A stretch of 64,000 nucleotides of DNA from Edaphobacter aggregans DSM 19364 (GTDB lineage: Bacteria > Acidobacteriota > Terriglobia > Terriglobales > Acidobacteriaceae). A program made the position numbers and the translations under genes. Each line of letters starts with the position of its first letter. Within the stretch, counting starts at the first letter, position 1. A model generated the notes under the pieces. The model was not told where the DNA came from, made no database searches, and was given only the letters and a program-made list of their open reading frames with translations. Below, in pieces: positions 35,408 to 44,183 of the stretch. The stretch covers positions 539,970 through 603,969 of the forward strand of contig NZ_JQKI01000001.1 in assembly GCF_000745965.1 (NCBI RefSeq), in the 5' to 3' direction.

Positions 35408-35860
35408 TCAGACCTGCTGCGCGCGAACGGCAGCGTTCATGATCCCCGGGGTAATGGGCGGGAGATCGGCTGCTGACGCCATGGCGGCCAGCGCGGTCGT
35501 CCCGGTTTCCGTGGGAACCAGCGCGGTCGTCGCGGCCATCCCTTCGGGGACAGCAACACGCTTGCCCTGGAAGCAGGCCCGGCAGAGAACCGGCCGACCC
35601 TGCGTCGGCTTGAAGGGGACGGTGGTCTCGATGCCGCACTCCGAGCAGGTGGTCCTGGTCTCGGTGCGCGAGATGCCGGCCGCCGCAGGTCCTGCGCCCG
35701 CGGCACGAGCAGCCGTTCCGGCGCGCTTCGACTTGCAGGGCTTGCAGCGCTTCGGGTCGTTCTTGAATTGCTTATCGAAGAAGAAGAGTTGTTCTCCGGC
35801 GGTAAAGATGAACTCTCCACCACAGTCTGCGCAGGTCAATAGACGATCCACAAATTCCAT
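35408..35860 (-). CDS. Zinc-ribbon protein with two CxxC pairs
   Basis: The 150-residue protein has an N-terminal zinc ribbon (LTCADCGGEFIFTAGEQLFF...CKPCKSKR; four cysteines in two CxxC) and a second (TTCSECGIETTVPFKPTQGRPVLCRACF), of the type found in many bacterial 'probable zinc-binding' proteins, joined by an alanine-rich linker. The C-terminal 40 residues are alanine/threonine-rich. The RPVLCRACF motif resembles CxxC ribbons of phage and DnaG/TFIIS-like proteins. It may bind nucleic acid; the function is unknown. The flanking MBL gene is on the same strand. Confidence 0.82.
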   Translation of the reverse strand: MEFVDRLLTCADCGGEFIFTAGEQLFFFDKQFKNDPKRCKPCKSKRAGTAARAAGAGPAAAGISRTETRTTCSECGIETTVPFKPTQGRPVLCRACFQGKRVAVPEGMAATTALVPTETGTTALAAMASAADLPPITPGIMNAAVRAQQV

Positions 35861-36084
35861 AGCCGCTTCTCCCGTGTCTCTGCGGGACAGGCTGGGGCGC
35901 TCAGCAGTTCGTCGTTATCCTGTCGAGCGATCAACCTGTCGAGGTTTGTGCTTCTCGGATTGTTAAATGGGGGCCCGGGCCGCTTTCAAGGCGGAGTGGT
36001 TCACGACAACCTGCGGCGAAGCCGAACCTGCTCTTCAGGTTCGCCACCTGCCAGCCGACAGCGGGAGTCCGTCGCTGGCTTTGT

Positions 36085-36121
36085 GCGGCCACCTCTCGAT
36101 GCGTGTCGGAGAGATGGCCGC
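36085..36121 (-). terminator. Inverted repeat downstream of rpsU
   Basis: GCGGCCACCTCTC (36085-36097) pairs with GAGAGATGGCCGC (36109-36121), 13 base pairs with one G-T pair, in the 58 bases after the rpsU stop. No T-tract follows on the minus strand, so termination is uncertain; an intrinsic or attenuating role is possible. Confidence 0.5.
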
Positions 36122-36142
36122 TCCTGGTTTGGAGCTGTGATT

Positions 36143-36340
36143 TTAGTCCTGCTCCTTACGGACCTTCTTGCGATTGCGCTTGCGGGCGAGCGCTTCTTTT
36201 ACACGCTTCTTTTCGCCCGGCTTCAGATAAAAGGAATGACGCTTTACTTCCTTGATGATGTCTTCGGTCTGCACCTTGCGCTTGAAACGGCGCAGAGCAT
36301 TCTCAAGGGGTTCGCCTTCCTGAACTCGAACCTCTGCCAA
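36143..36340 (-). CDS. rpsU: 30S ribosomal protein S21
   Basis: The 65-residue protein has the S21 pattern: VRVQEGEPLENALRRFKRKV, then KEVKRHSFYLKPGEKKRVKEALARKRNRKK. It helps the 30S subunit choose initiation sites. Its upstream region carries an AT-rich promoter with inverted repeats. No dnaG follows as in Proteobacteria. Confidence 0.97.
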   Translation of the reverse strand: MAEVRVQEGEPLENALRRFKRKVQTEDIIKEVKRHSFYLKPGEKKRVKEALARKRNRKKVRKEQD

Positions 36341-36861
36341 GAAAAAACACCTCCAAACATTCCCTGAGAGGGATATCTATCAGAATACTCCCACTTGCGC
36401 GGGGTTGGCTGCGGGTGGAAGAAAAATTGCACGAGAATCACCCAACAATCCTTTGTCAAGAGCAAAATCGTGCAACTATCCTATTATCAGCAACATAAAA
36501 GTGCCGATTAATTACTTGAAATTGCTATACTTAAATCAGTGGGGAAAATTTAGGCCAGCTTAGCCGGTCATGGGATAGCTGCCCCGATAAGTCTTTCCGA
36601 ATCAAGATTTTTACCTGTAACTCCTCTGCTTTCAATACTTTATCCTGTTGGAAACGCATAAAACATTGAAAGTAGATAATTTAGCGAAACACACCCCCGG
36701 GGGGGAGGGTCTCTTGGGGAACTACTGAGATTTTCCTTAGACTTTCCTTCGGTCACGGCGACGAGCTTCTGGACGCTGGGCGCGGCCCGTGAGGGCGTGG
36801 CGTCGAAGCGGTGGGAAGCCGGATCCGAAAGCACCCGGAGAGCAGGGCTTAGAATCGGGGA
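36341..36861. other. AT-rich gene-free region
   Basis: About 520 bases between rpsU and the carbonic anhydrase with no supportable gene. It is much more AT-rich than the rest of the window (36460-36700), holds the inverted repeat described at 36427, the pair CTTTCAAT/ATTGAAAG (36629-36673) and a CCCCCGGGGG palindrome near 36700. It likely includes promoters for both directions. Confidence 0.65.
36427..36475 (-). promoter_or_regulatory. Inverted repeat around the rpsU promoter
   Basis: TTGCACGA (36427-36434) and TCGTGCAA (36468-36475) are exact reverse complements 33 bases apart, surrounding a minus-strand TTGACA (36454-36459). This suggests an operator pair or looping site controlling rpsU. 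The remaining AT-rich stretch to 36861 has no gene. Confidence 0.5.
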
Positions 36862-37389
36862 ATGATCAGGAGTTATCAGGGCAAGACGCCGTTGGTACGC
36901 GAGAGCTGCTACGTCGATCCGTCGGCACAGCTGATCGGCGATGTCGAGCTGGGCGAGCACTCGAGCGTCTGGATGAACGCCGTGCTGCGCGGAGACGTGA
37001 ACGCGATCCGCCTGGGCGCGAGGTCGAACGTTCAGGACTGCGCCGTGCTGCACGGAATGCGGAATCTCTATCCGGTGATCGTCGGCGAGATGGTCACGAT
37101 CGGGCACAACGCCACCGTTCACGGATGTGTGCTTGAGGACGCTGTGCTGGTCGGAATTGGCGCGGTGATCCTGAATAACGCCCGCGTAGGCGAGGGCTCG
37201 ATCATCGCCGCGGGCGCAGTCATTCCGGAGCAGATGGTGATTCCGCCGAACTCCCTCGTCGCAGGCGTTCCGGGCAAGATCAGAAAAACGCTCGGTGACG
37301 AAGACCGGAAGATGATCCTGAAGTACGCACAGAATTATCTGGACTACACGGAGATCTATTTACGGGAGATGGCCGACTATGTCGGCTAG
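36862..37389 (+). CDS. Gamma carbonic anhydrase family protein
   Basis: The 175-residue protein is a left-handed beta-helix: repeated hexapeptides (VDPSAQLIGDVELGEHSSVWMNAVLRGDVNAIRLG) followed by the three zinc histidines, His64, His82 and His87 (AVLHG, IGHNATVHGC), and then LEDAVLVGIGAVILN. A C-terminal helix follows (LGDEDRKMILKYAQNYLDY). It would form a trimer with zinc between subunits and hydrate CO2, or act as a hexapeptide transferase-like protein (CaiE/PaaY group). It is cytosolic and has no clear operon partner. Confidence 0.93.
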   Translation: MIRSYQGKTPLVRESCYVDPSAQLIGDVELGEHSSVWMNAVLRGDVNAIRLGARSNVQDCAVLHGMRNLYPVIVGEMVTIGHNATVHGCVLEDAVLVGIGAVILNNARVGEGSIIAAGAVIPEQMVIPPNSLVAGVPGKIRKTLGDEDRKMILKYAQNYLDYTEIYLREMADYVG

Positions 37390-37409
37390 CCGACATTACC
37401 CTGAGCCGC

Positions 37410-38531
37410 TCACGGTTTGAGGGCTTCGGGACGGAGCTTGCCGATGCGGCCTTTGGGACCGACGACGAAGGGCAGCGAGAGAGCATTCCAGTTCTTGTCG
37501 GCGTCGGGCGCGTCCTGTACGCCAGGTTTGAGCGCGGTCCAGTTGCGGCCGTCGTCGCGGGAGATGTCGGTTCCGTTGGGACCTACGGTGATCCAGGTTT
37601 TGCTGGTGGAGTCGTAGGCTACGGCGCTGCGGTACCCGTGCGGTGGGGTTTGGGCCGGATGAAAAATAGACCAATCTGACGCCCGCAGACTCATAGAAGC
37701 AGTTGTCCATGCTGTATCGTCACGATCGTTTGGCTGCTGATAGTTACCTCCAACAGCTACAGTCGTGCCGAACCGATCATCGCTTGCGATTGAAAAACAG
37801 CCGCTAGATTCAAATGATGGAGTTTTTGTTTGAAACCGCTCTGCGTTTAGGCCGCGGAAGTAATGAAGCTTGAAGTTATCGGGTTCATAGTTGGGAGTGT
37901 CATTGGAGAGGCTAGCTACGAATGAAATAAGACGCGGACCGCCGCGCCCGCCTGTGCAGAACCTTCGATATCCGGCGTAGTGCGTCAGCAATAGACTGGA
38001 GTTACTTGCCGCAAAGACACTCTCTCCGTTGATATCTTCAGTGGCTCTCAGCGTTTGCCTCTCCCATTTCAAGCCGCCGTCGAAAGTAATCATTATGACA
38101 AAAATGTTATCGACGGGATCACCAAGCAGCACTCCGTTATCACGGCTACTAAACTGAATAGCGTCCCAGAAGCCTTCTTTGTCCGGGTTGGTGAAGACAA
38201 GCTTCCATGTTTTGCAGCCATCGGTAGTTTTGTAGAGGCGAGAGAGGTCACCTTTGCCGGAGGACATGACGATGGCGGTGTTCTGGTCGAAGGCCTGGAT
38301 TCCGCGGAAGTCCAGTTTTTCGGCGTCGGGAGGAGTGGTGCAGCGCTGCCAGGTTGCGCCGTCATCAGTGGTGCGGAGAACCGTGCCTTCGGTTCCGCTG
38401 GCCCATGCGACTCCGTTGCCGATGGAGTGGATTCCGCGGAGGCTCGCGGTCGTATGCGAGTCCTGGATCTGGAACTGCGCGTTTGCGGTGGTGGGGATCG
38501 CGAGGGTTGCGGCTAAGAGTACGTGGCGCAT
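37410..38531 (-). CDS. Exported YCF48/BNR-like beta-propeller protein
   Basis: From ATG 38531 the 373-residue protein has a signal peptide (LLAATLAIPTTANAQ) and Asp-box style repeats: SIGNGVAWASGTEGTVLRTTDDGATWQRC, AIVMSSGKGDLSRLYKTTDGCKTWKLV, VGPNGTDISRDDGRNW. It is related to YCF48 and photosystem assembly-factor-like proteins, which are beta-propellers exported in many soil bacteria. Function is unknown. The frame is open upstream to 38900, but that stretch overlaps the aminotransferase gene and lacks protein-like composition. Confidence 0.82.
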   Translation of the reverse strand: MRHVLLAATLAIPTTANAQFQIQDSHTTASLRGIHSIGNGVAWASGTEGTVLRTTDDGATWQRCTTPPDAEKLDFRGIQAFDQNTAIVMSSGKGDLSRLYKTTDGCKTWKLVFTNPDKEGFWDAIQFSSRDNGVLLGDPVDNIFVIMITFDGGLKWERQTLRATEDINGESVFAASNSSLLLTHYAGYRRFCTGGRGGPRLISFVASLSNDTPNYEPDNFKLHYFRGLNAERFQTKTPSFESSGCFSIASDDRFGTTVAVGGNYQQPNDRDDTAWTTASMSLRASDWSIFHPAQTPPHGYRSAVAYDSTSKTWITVGPNGTDISRDDGRNWTALKPGVQDAPDADKNWNALSLPFVVGPKGRIGKLRPEALKP

Positions 38532-38597
38532 TTGGGTGAGGATAACAGGCGCTTGCATTTGTGGCGCGCGAGCAAAATGCGGGGGTTCTTCCCCTTC

Positions 38598-38634
38598 GAC
38601 TTCGCTCAGGGGCAGAATGACGAGCATTTGTGGT
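38598..38634. repeat. Interspersed repeat copy (CCTGAGCGAAGTCGAAGGG type, reverse)
   Basis: The sequence CCCTTCGACTTCGCTCAGGGGCAGAATGACG is the reverse complement of the GTCATTCTG...CTGAGCGAAGTCGAAGGG core of the repeats near 3293 and 105. It sits in the gap between the exported protein gene and the aminotransferase. Confidence 0.6.
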
Positions 38635-38697
38635 GCGGTAAAGAACGACCTCGGCCCCGGCGGACGTAAGATAGAAGCACTCTGGATGGAGGGCGCT

Positions 38698-39894
38698 ATG
38701 GTGCAGGCTGAGGCGGCGAAGGGACGTGGGCTTGGGTTGAGCGAGCTGGCTCCTCGTGTGGTGCAGTCGGAGATTCGCGCCATGACCGTGGAGAGCGATC
38801 GCGTCGGCGGCGTGAACCTCGCGCAGGGTGTCTGCGACACGGAGGTTCCGGACGTTGTGGCCGAGGGCGCGATCAAGGCGATCCGAGATGGGCACAACAT
38901 CTATACGCGCCTCGATGGGATTCCCCGGCTCAGGCGCGCGATCGCGGAGAAGACGGAGCGGATGCAGGGTCTGGTGGTCGACCCCGAGCGCGAGGTGCTG
39001 GTGACGAGCGGAGCGACGGGCGCGTTTCATGCGGTCGCGATGGCGCTGTTCGATCCAGGCGATGAGGTTCTGCTCTTTGAGCCGTTCTACGGGTATCACG
39101 TGGGGACGCTCCGCTCGCTGCGTGTTGTGCCCGTCGCGGTGGAGCTGGAAGGGCCGGACTGGAAGCTGAACGTCGATCGCGTGCGTGCGGCGATTACACC
39201 GAAGACGCGCGCAGTCGTGGTAAATACGCCGTCGAATCCCGCGGGGAAGATCTTTACGCGCGCGGAGCTGGAGGCGCTGGCCGAGGTGGCTCGTGAGCAT
39301 GACCTGTTTGTGCTGACGGACGAGATCTACGAGCACTTTGTGTACGGCGACGCGAAGCATGTCTCGCCGGCGGTGATCGAGGGGATGCGGGAGCGGACGA
39401 TTGTGATGTCGGGCTACTCGAAGACCTTCTCGGTGACAGGATGGAGGATTGGATATGTGATCGCCGACGCGAAGTGGGTTGGGGCGATCGGGTACTTCCA
39501 CGACCTGCTGTATGTGTGCGCGCCTTCGCCGTTTCAGCATGGCGTGGCGGATGGAATCGAGCAGCTGGGACAGACGTTCTATGCGCGGCTGGCGCTGGAG
39601 CACGAGGTGAAGCGCACGATGATCCTGAGCGCTCTCAAGGACGCGGGCATGACGCCGCATGTTCCGGATGGAGCGTACTACGTGCTGGCTTCTACGGCCG
39701 GTCTGGAGCACGTGCTGGAGGGAACAAACGCGGCCGAGAGATCGCGGTCGCTGCTGAAGAAGACCGGCGTGGCGGCAGTGGCGGGCTCGGCGTTCTTTCG
39801 CGCGGGAAAGGGCGAGGACCTGCTGCGGTTCTGCTTCGCGAAGAAGGACGAAGACCTGGAAGAGGCGTGCCGGAGGCTGCGCGGGCTGCGGTAG
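38698..39894 (+). CDS. Class I/II PLP-dependent aminotransferase
   Basis: From ATG 38698 (GGAGG five bases upstream) the 398-residue protein has the fold-type I landmarks: GVNLAQGVCDTEVPD, VTSGATGAFHAVAMALFDPGDEVL, NTPSNPAGKIFTR, LTDEIYEHFVY, and the PLP lysine in SGYSKTFSVTGWRIGY, then QHGVADGIEQL and FCFAKKDEDLE near the end. It resembles kynurenine or aromatic/aspartate-type aminotransferases. Substrate is unclear. ATG 38686 is an alternative start. It is a single gene. Confidence 0.9.
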   Translation: MVQAEAAKGRGLGLSELAPRVVQSEIRAMTVESDRVGGVNLAQGVCDTEVPDVVAEGAIKAIRDGHNIYTRLDGIPRLRRAIAEKTERMQGLVVDPEREVLVTSGATGAFHAVAMALFDPGDEVLLFEPFYGYHVGTLRSLRVVPVAVELEGPDWKLNVDRVRAAITPKTRAVVVNTPSNPAGKIFTRAELEALAEVAREHDLFVLTDEIYEHFVYGDAKHVSPAVIEGMRERTIVMSGYSKTFSVTGWRIGYVIADAKWVGAIGYFHDLLYVCAPSPFQHGVADGIEQLGQTFYARLALEHEVKRTMILSALKDAGMTPHVPDGAYYVLASTAGLEHVLEGTNAAERSRSLLKKTGVAAVAGSAFFRAGKGEDLLRFCFAKKDEDLEEACRRLRGLR

Positions 39895-39998
39895 CGTCGG
39901 CGTTGTATGCGCGTGTTCCGGGACGGTGCATGCTCGGGACGGCTCATTCGTGACGAAACAAGTTAGGCGTGCGGAACTGCCTGGGGTTTAATGGGCGG

Positions 39999-41558
39999 AT
40001 GCGAATGCGTGTGTCGTCTGTGCGGGCGGTGGCTTGGAGTGCGGTAGTATCGTTGGCGCTGATTGGGTGCAAGGGAGATCAGGCCTACGTGGTTCCCGAA
40101 GAGCCAATGCCGCCGAATACGATCCTGCTGGCCGGGATGATGCGCGAGCTGTCGGCGACGCCGGGATTTGTCGATGGGCTGCTGGCGAGGCTGGGTGGCG
40201 ACAAGCAAGGGCCGGCGCTGATGTCGCCGAAGCTGATCAGCCAGCTTCGCGAGCTGATCCTGGGCAAGGACTGGCAGGGGCTGGACCGGTTTCCAGGGTG
40301 GACGCTGGCGGGGATCAACCCGACGGTGAAACTCGCAGGGCGCTACGTCGCGAAGAAGGACGACAGCGCCAACGTGAATCAGGGAGGGGACGAGCATCCT
40401 CCGCTGGAGACGGGAACGATCACGACGGAGCGCGTGAAGCCGTTCATCGACCTGGGTCCTTACACACTAGAGAAGGCTGAGGTGGTGGATCTGGATAAGC
40501 CTTCGACGCTGCCGGGGTTCACGACGGAGGGGATCGTGAGCGATATGGGCGCGGGCGTGGTGCGCGGCGATGGACCGAATCCGACGCTTGCGCCGATGCG
40601 TGCGGAGAGCCAGCGCATGGCGGATGCGCTGAACCGGCTGAGCGCGAATGCGCTGAGTGGAGCGGCTGCGGTGAAGGCGAAGATCGGCGGGCACGAGTCG
40701 GCGACGCCGGAGCAGCTGATTGAGGCGTTGATGGCGAGCGGGCACAGCGTGGTGGTCTACGACGCGCGCTACTTTGCGAACTTCGGGCACTTCCACTTCA
40801 CGCGCCGTGGCTCCGATATAGCCGAGGACGTGATGATGCCGTTCTGGATGGACTCGCAGATTGCGATTCCTGGCACGAAGCGCTCGCTGCTGGTTCCGGT
40901 GAGCCATGCGGAGTATGAGTGGGAGATCCGGGCTCCGAAAGATAAGCCCGGCATCAATGCGAATGTGAGCTGGTACTTCGGGATTGACGGCAAGAGCGAG
41001 TTCCGCACGATGGATACACAGGACCAGGCCTGGGTGCTGGGACGTCATGCGCACACGTATCGCGACAAGGATGCGATAGAGGTGACGCGGCTGGTGGGGA
41101 AGATGGTCGTCGCGTTTCTGCATCAGCATATGCGGCGGCCCGATCTTCCATTTGGCGGGTACTATCCGCTAGGCGTCTGCCAGGATGGCGTGGCGGCGAT
41201 CGAGAAGAAGATGACGGGACACGACACGCTGTTTCCGAATACGGCGGATATTGCGCTGTTCGACGATCCGCGCGATGCGGAGGTGAACGCGATGATGGCC
41301 GCGATTCCCAAGGACTACGAGGGCGGAGCGCCGGCGCCGGAGAGGATCTTCGGCTCGCTGCCGGCGGACGACTTCAATTCGATCACGGTTCCGGGGCTGG
41401 CGCAGGATCTGACGCGGGTGAAGGCGGCATGGGACGATGGCTCGCTCGAGCGCACGCCGACGTGGATGCGAAGGATGATCCTGCGTGCACTGGCAGCAGC
41501 GGCGGTGCTGCTGCTTGCGTGGCTCGTGCTGTGGAGGCGCAGACGCGCTGCCCACTGA
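39999..41558 (+). CDS. Large exported or membrane-anchored protein of unknown function
   Basis: From ATG 39999 the 519-residue protein has a lipoprotein-like signal (VAWSAVVSLALIGCKGDQAY; lipobox cysteine at LIGC), a middle with two YFANFGHFHF and WEIRAPKDKPGINANVSWYFG blocks, a histidine-rich DQAWVLGRHAHTYRDKDAIEV region, and a C-terminal transmembrane helix (ILRALAAAAVLLLAWLVLW) with a basic stop-transfer tail (RRRRAAH). So it has a lipid anchor at one end and a membrane helix at the other. I do not recognise the family. G-ending codons. No operon partner. Confidence 0.7.
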   Translation: MRMRVSSVRAVAWSAVVSLALIGCKGDQAYVVPEEPMPPNTILLAGMMRELSATPGFVDGLLARLGGDKQGPALMSPKLISQLRELILGKDWQGLDRFPGWTLAGINPTVKLAGRYVAKKDDSANVNQGGDEHPPLETGTITTERVKPFIDLGPYTLEKAEVVDLDKPSTLPGFTTEGIVSDMGAGVVRGDGPNPTLAPMRAESQRMADALNRLSANALSGAAAVKAKIGGHESATPEQLIEALMASGHSVVVYDARYFANFGHFHFTRRGSDIAEDVMMPFWMDSQIAIPGTKRSLLVPVSHAEYEWEIRAPKDKPGINANVSWYFGIDGKSEFRTMDTQDQAWVLGRHAHTYRDKDAIEVTRLVGKMVVAFLHQHMRRPDLPFGGYYPLGVCQDGVAAIEKKMTGHDTLFPNTADIALFDDPRDAEVNAMMAAIPKDYEGGAPAPERIFGSLPADDFNSITVPGLAQDLTRVKAAWDDGSLERTPTWMRRMILRALAAAAVLLLAWLVLWRRRRAAH

Positions 41559-41633
41559 TGCGAGGTTTATGGCCGTGTTGTGATGCAACTCCTGCGATGA
41601 TTCGTGCCTTCTGAATCTGGTGGGAGGATAGTT

Positions 41634-41921
41634 ATGGCAACGAAGAAGGCAACCGCGAAGAAGGCAATCAAGAGGAAGGCTGCGAAGAAGAGCACGAGCA
41701 AAAAAGCCCCGTCGAAGAAGACGGCGAAGAAGTCGAGCCGAAAGTACAGTCCTTCAGCGGGCAAGAACGTTGAGCGCGAGATGCACGAGATGAAGCGCGG
41801 CAAGCTGAAGAGCGGACGCAGCGGCAAGAAGGTGACGAGCCGCAAACAGGCGATCGCAATCGGGCTCTCGGAGGCCCGCAAGGAGGGGAAGAAGGTTCCT
41901 CCTCCGCCCAAAAAGAGCTAG
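41634..41921 (+). CDS. DUF6496 lysine-rich protein
   Basis: The 95-residue protein starts at ATG 41634, after GGGAGGA, and is a Lys/Ala/Ser-rich histone H1-like tail (TKKATAKKAIKRKAAKKSTSKK) followed by the DUF6496 core: VEREMHEMKRGKLKSGRSGKKVTSRKQAIAIGLSEARKEGKK. DUF6496 proteins are small basic proteins, sometimes on plasmids and chromosomes, possibly nucleoid-associated. The family is unproven in function. An inverted-repeat terminator follows. Confidence 0.85.
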   Translation: MATKKATAKKAIKRKAAKKSTSKKAPSKKTAKKSSRKYSPSAGKNVEREMHEMKRGKLKSGRSGKKVTSRKQAIAIGLSEARKEGKKVPPPPKKS

Positions 41922-41926
41922 ATTTG

Positions 41927-41970
41927 CGTCACGATGCGTGAGCGGGAGAGCTCTTGCATCGTGACGTTTT
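41927..41970 (+). terminator. Terminator after DUF6496 gene
   Basis: CGTCACGATGC (41927-41937) pairs exactly with GCATCGTGACG (41956-41966), followed by TTTTCATTTG. An 18-base loop separates the arms. It ends the DUF6496 transcript and faces the zinc ribbon gene. Confidence 0.75.
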
Positions 41971-41982
41971 CATTTGTAAGGC

Positions 41983-42279
41983 TTACTTGTCGGAAGAGGA
42001 AGAGGCCGCTGCGGGGGCGGGAGTGGAGGCGGCGGGCGTTGCGGGAGTGTTTGAGGCGCTGGTCGATGAGGAAGATTTGCTGTCGCTGGACTTTGGCTTT
42101 GGGTTGCCGTAGCCGTCGGCGTACCAGCCGCCTCCCTTGAAGGTGACTGCCGGAGCCGAGAGGACGCGCTCGAGATGTCCGCTGCAGTGGGGACAGACGG
42201 TGATCTCAGGGTCGGAGAACTTCTGGATTTTCTCGGTGCGTTCGTGGCATTCGGTGCATTCGTATTCGTAGAGCGGCAT
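41983..42279 (-). CDS. FmdB-family zinc ribbon protein
   Basis: The 98-residue protein has the FmdB start MPLYEYECTECHERTEKIQKFSDPE and a second CxxC in CPHCSGHLERVL, giving a four-cysteine zinc ribbon (residues 8-30), then a Ser/Thr/Pro/Ala-rich disordered tail. FmdB proteins are putative regulators; the tail is unusually long and low in complexity. Cytosolic. Single gene. Confidence 0.93.
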   Translation of the reverse strand: MPLYEYECTECHERTEKIQKFSDPEITVCPHCSGHLERVLSAPAVTFKGGGWYADGYGNPKPKSSDSKSSSSTSASNTPATPAASTPAPAAASSSSDK

Positions 42280-42450
42280 AGGCGGGTGGTTCCTGGTCGA
42301 TAGATTTCATGGGCGGCGGCGGCCCGCGCGGCCTTCCCTGATTCAATTGTAAAAGGCTTCGATTCTCAAAAGCCTGGATTCGAGAAAGGCTGGGCCGGAT
42401 GCAAGAAGCCCTGCGTCCGCAGTGAGCGCAAGGCTTTCAGAGTATAGGCC

Positions 42451-44097
42451 TTACAGCTTTCCCAGTTCGACGAGGCGGACGCTGGCGATGGCCTCGACCT
42501 TGCGCAGCGCGGCGACGGCGGCGTTGGCGACCGCGGCGTTAGGCACGTCGATCTGCACGACAGCGAGCGCCTGTCCCTGCGGTACGCGCTGCGACTTGGC
42601 TTCGCGTGCGGGATCGTGCGCGCGGCCGAGGGCGAAGTTGGCGATGTTGACCGCGTTGTCGCCCAGGATGGTGCCGATGCGGCCGATGACGCCGGGGACG
42701 TCGTGATTGCGGATGGCGACCAGCGTTCCGGTAAGCGGAGCCTCGATGTCGATGCCGTCGTAGGTCAGCAGGCGCGGCGAGTTGCCATGCAGCACGGTGG
42801 CCGAGGCGGAAGCATCGCCTTCAGACGAGTGTAGGACGAGCTTGAGCACGGAGCCTGCGCCGCCGGTCGTGAACTCCTTCTTGTCCTCCTGAACGCGGAT
42901 GCCGCGCTCCTCCGCGATGGCGGCGGCGTTGATGCGATTGGCGGTGCTGCGCGTCTCGCCGTTGCCCTCAGAGCCGGCGAAGATGCCGGCAAGCGCGGCG
43001 TTGCGAACGAGGTCGGTCTTGCCGGTGGCAAGGCGGCCGGTGTAGCTGATCTGGATGTTTTCGAGGTTGCCCGGCGTGGCGTGCGAGAGGAAGCGACCGA
43101 GCCGCTCGGCCATCTCGATGTAGGGCGAGATCTCGGTGTACTCCTCGTGGGTGAGCGAGGGCAGGTTGACGGCGTTCTGCACGACGCCGAGCTTGAGGTA
43201 GTCGCGCACCTGGCGGGCGAGCTGGATGCCGATGGCCTCCTGGGCCTCGTCGGTGGAGCCGGCGATGTGTGGCGAGAGGATGACGTTGTCGAGCTCGAAG
43301 AAGGGCGATTCCTTGAGCGGCTCCTGGTGGAAGACGTCAAGGGCAGCGCCGCCGACGTGGCCGCTTTTGAGTGCGTCTGCGAGCGCCTGCTCGACGATGA
43401 GCTCGCCGCGGGCGCAGTTGATGATGCGGACGCCCTTCTTCATGACGGCGAGCGAGGTGGCGTTGATGAGGCCCTCGGTCTGAGGCGTCAGACCCACATG
43501 CAGCGACAGGTAGTCGGAGCGGCGGAAGATCTCGTCGATGGGGACGAGGGTGACGTTATTCTCGCGCGCAACCACGGGCGCGATGAAGGGATCGTAGCCG
43601 ATCAGCTCCATGCCGAAGCTGCGTGCGCGGCGAGCGACCTCAAGGCCGATGCGTCCGAGGCCGACGATGCCGAGCGTCTTGCCGCGAAGCTCCTGTCCCT
43701 GCAGCGTCTTCTTCTCCCACTTGGCCGCGTGCATAGTCGAGTTGGCGCGGGGGATGGCGCGGGCGAGCGAGATCATGAGGCCCACAGTGAGCTCGGCGAC
43801 AGCGATGGCGTTGGCTCCGGGGGTGTTCATGACGACGATGCCGCGGCGCGTGGCGGCGTCGGTGTCGATGTTGTCGACGCCTACGCCGGCGCGGCCGATG
43901 ATGCGGAGCTTCGGCGCGGACTCGAGCAGTTGGGCGTCGGCCTGGACGGCGGAGCGGACGACGAGCGCGTCGGCGTCAGCCAGCTCGGCGGCGAGGCCGT
44001 TCTTGATCTGATCCGGCGTGACGATCTTCCAGCCGGGCTCCTGCTGGAAGACGGCGAGGGTGGCAGGGGAGACTTTTTCAGCGAGAACGATCTTCAT
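42451..44097 (-). CDS. serA: D-3-phosphoglycerate dehydrogenase
   Basis: The 548-residue protein is a long-type PGDH: N-terminal substrate domain with PGANAIAVAELTVGLM, NAD-binding GKTLGIVGLGRIGLEVARR (GxGxxG), catalytic Arg in NCARGELIVEQAL, and His in NVILSPHIAGSTDEAQ, then the allosteric substrate-binding domain (about 330-460) and a C-terminal ACT domain (LVAIRNHDVPGVIGRIGTILGDNAVNIANFALGRA). It makes 3-phosphohydroxypyruvate, the first step of serine synthesis, and is probably serine-inhibited through the ACT domain. A class V aminotransferase that could act downstream is at 59196. Codons end in C. Confidence 0.96.
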   Translation of the reverse strand: MKIVLAEKVSPATLAVFQQEPGWKIVTPDQIKNGLAAELADADALVVRSAVQADAQLLESAPKLRIIGRAGVGVDNIDTDAATRRGIVVMNTPGANAIAVAELTVGLMISLARAIPRANSTMHAAKWEKKTLQGQELRGKTLGIVGLGRIGLEVARRARSFGMELIGYDPFIAPVVARENNVTLVPIDEIFRRSDYLSLHVGLTPQTEGLINATSLAVMKKGVRIINCARGELIVEQALADALKSGHVGGAALDVFHQEPLKESPFFELDNVILSPHIAGSTDEAQEAIGIQLARQVRDYLKLGVVQNAVNLPSLTHEEYTEISPYIEMAERLGRFLSHATPGNLENIQISYTGRLATGKTDLVRNAALAGIFAGSEGNGETRSTANRINAAAIAEERGIRVQEDKKEFTTGGAGSVLKLVLHSSEGDASASATVLHGNSPRLLTYDGIDIEAPLTGTLVAIRNHDVPGVIGRIGTILGDNAVNIANFALGRAHDPAREAKSQRVPQGQALAVVQIDVPNAAVANAAVAALRKVEAIASVRLVELGKL

Positions 44098-44183
44098 GTG
44101 CCTTCTATTCTAGCGGGAGCAGGGATGTGGCAAGCAAAGGCTCGATGGCTAGCGGGCGGCGGCTGTCGAAGCTTCCCGGCGCA

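Noticed and set aside
38254..38697. Upstream in-frame extension of the aminotransferase
   Set aside because: It covers the exported protein gene on the other strand and has no protein-like profile; the family start is at 38698.
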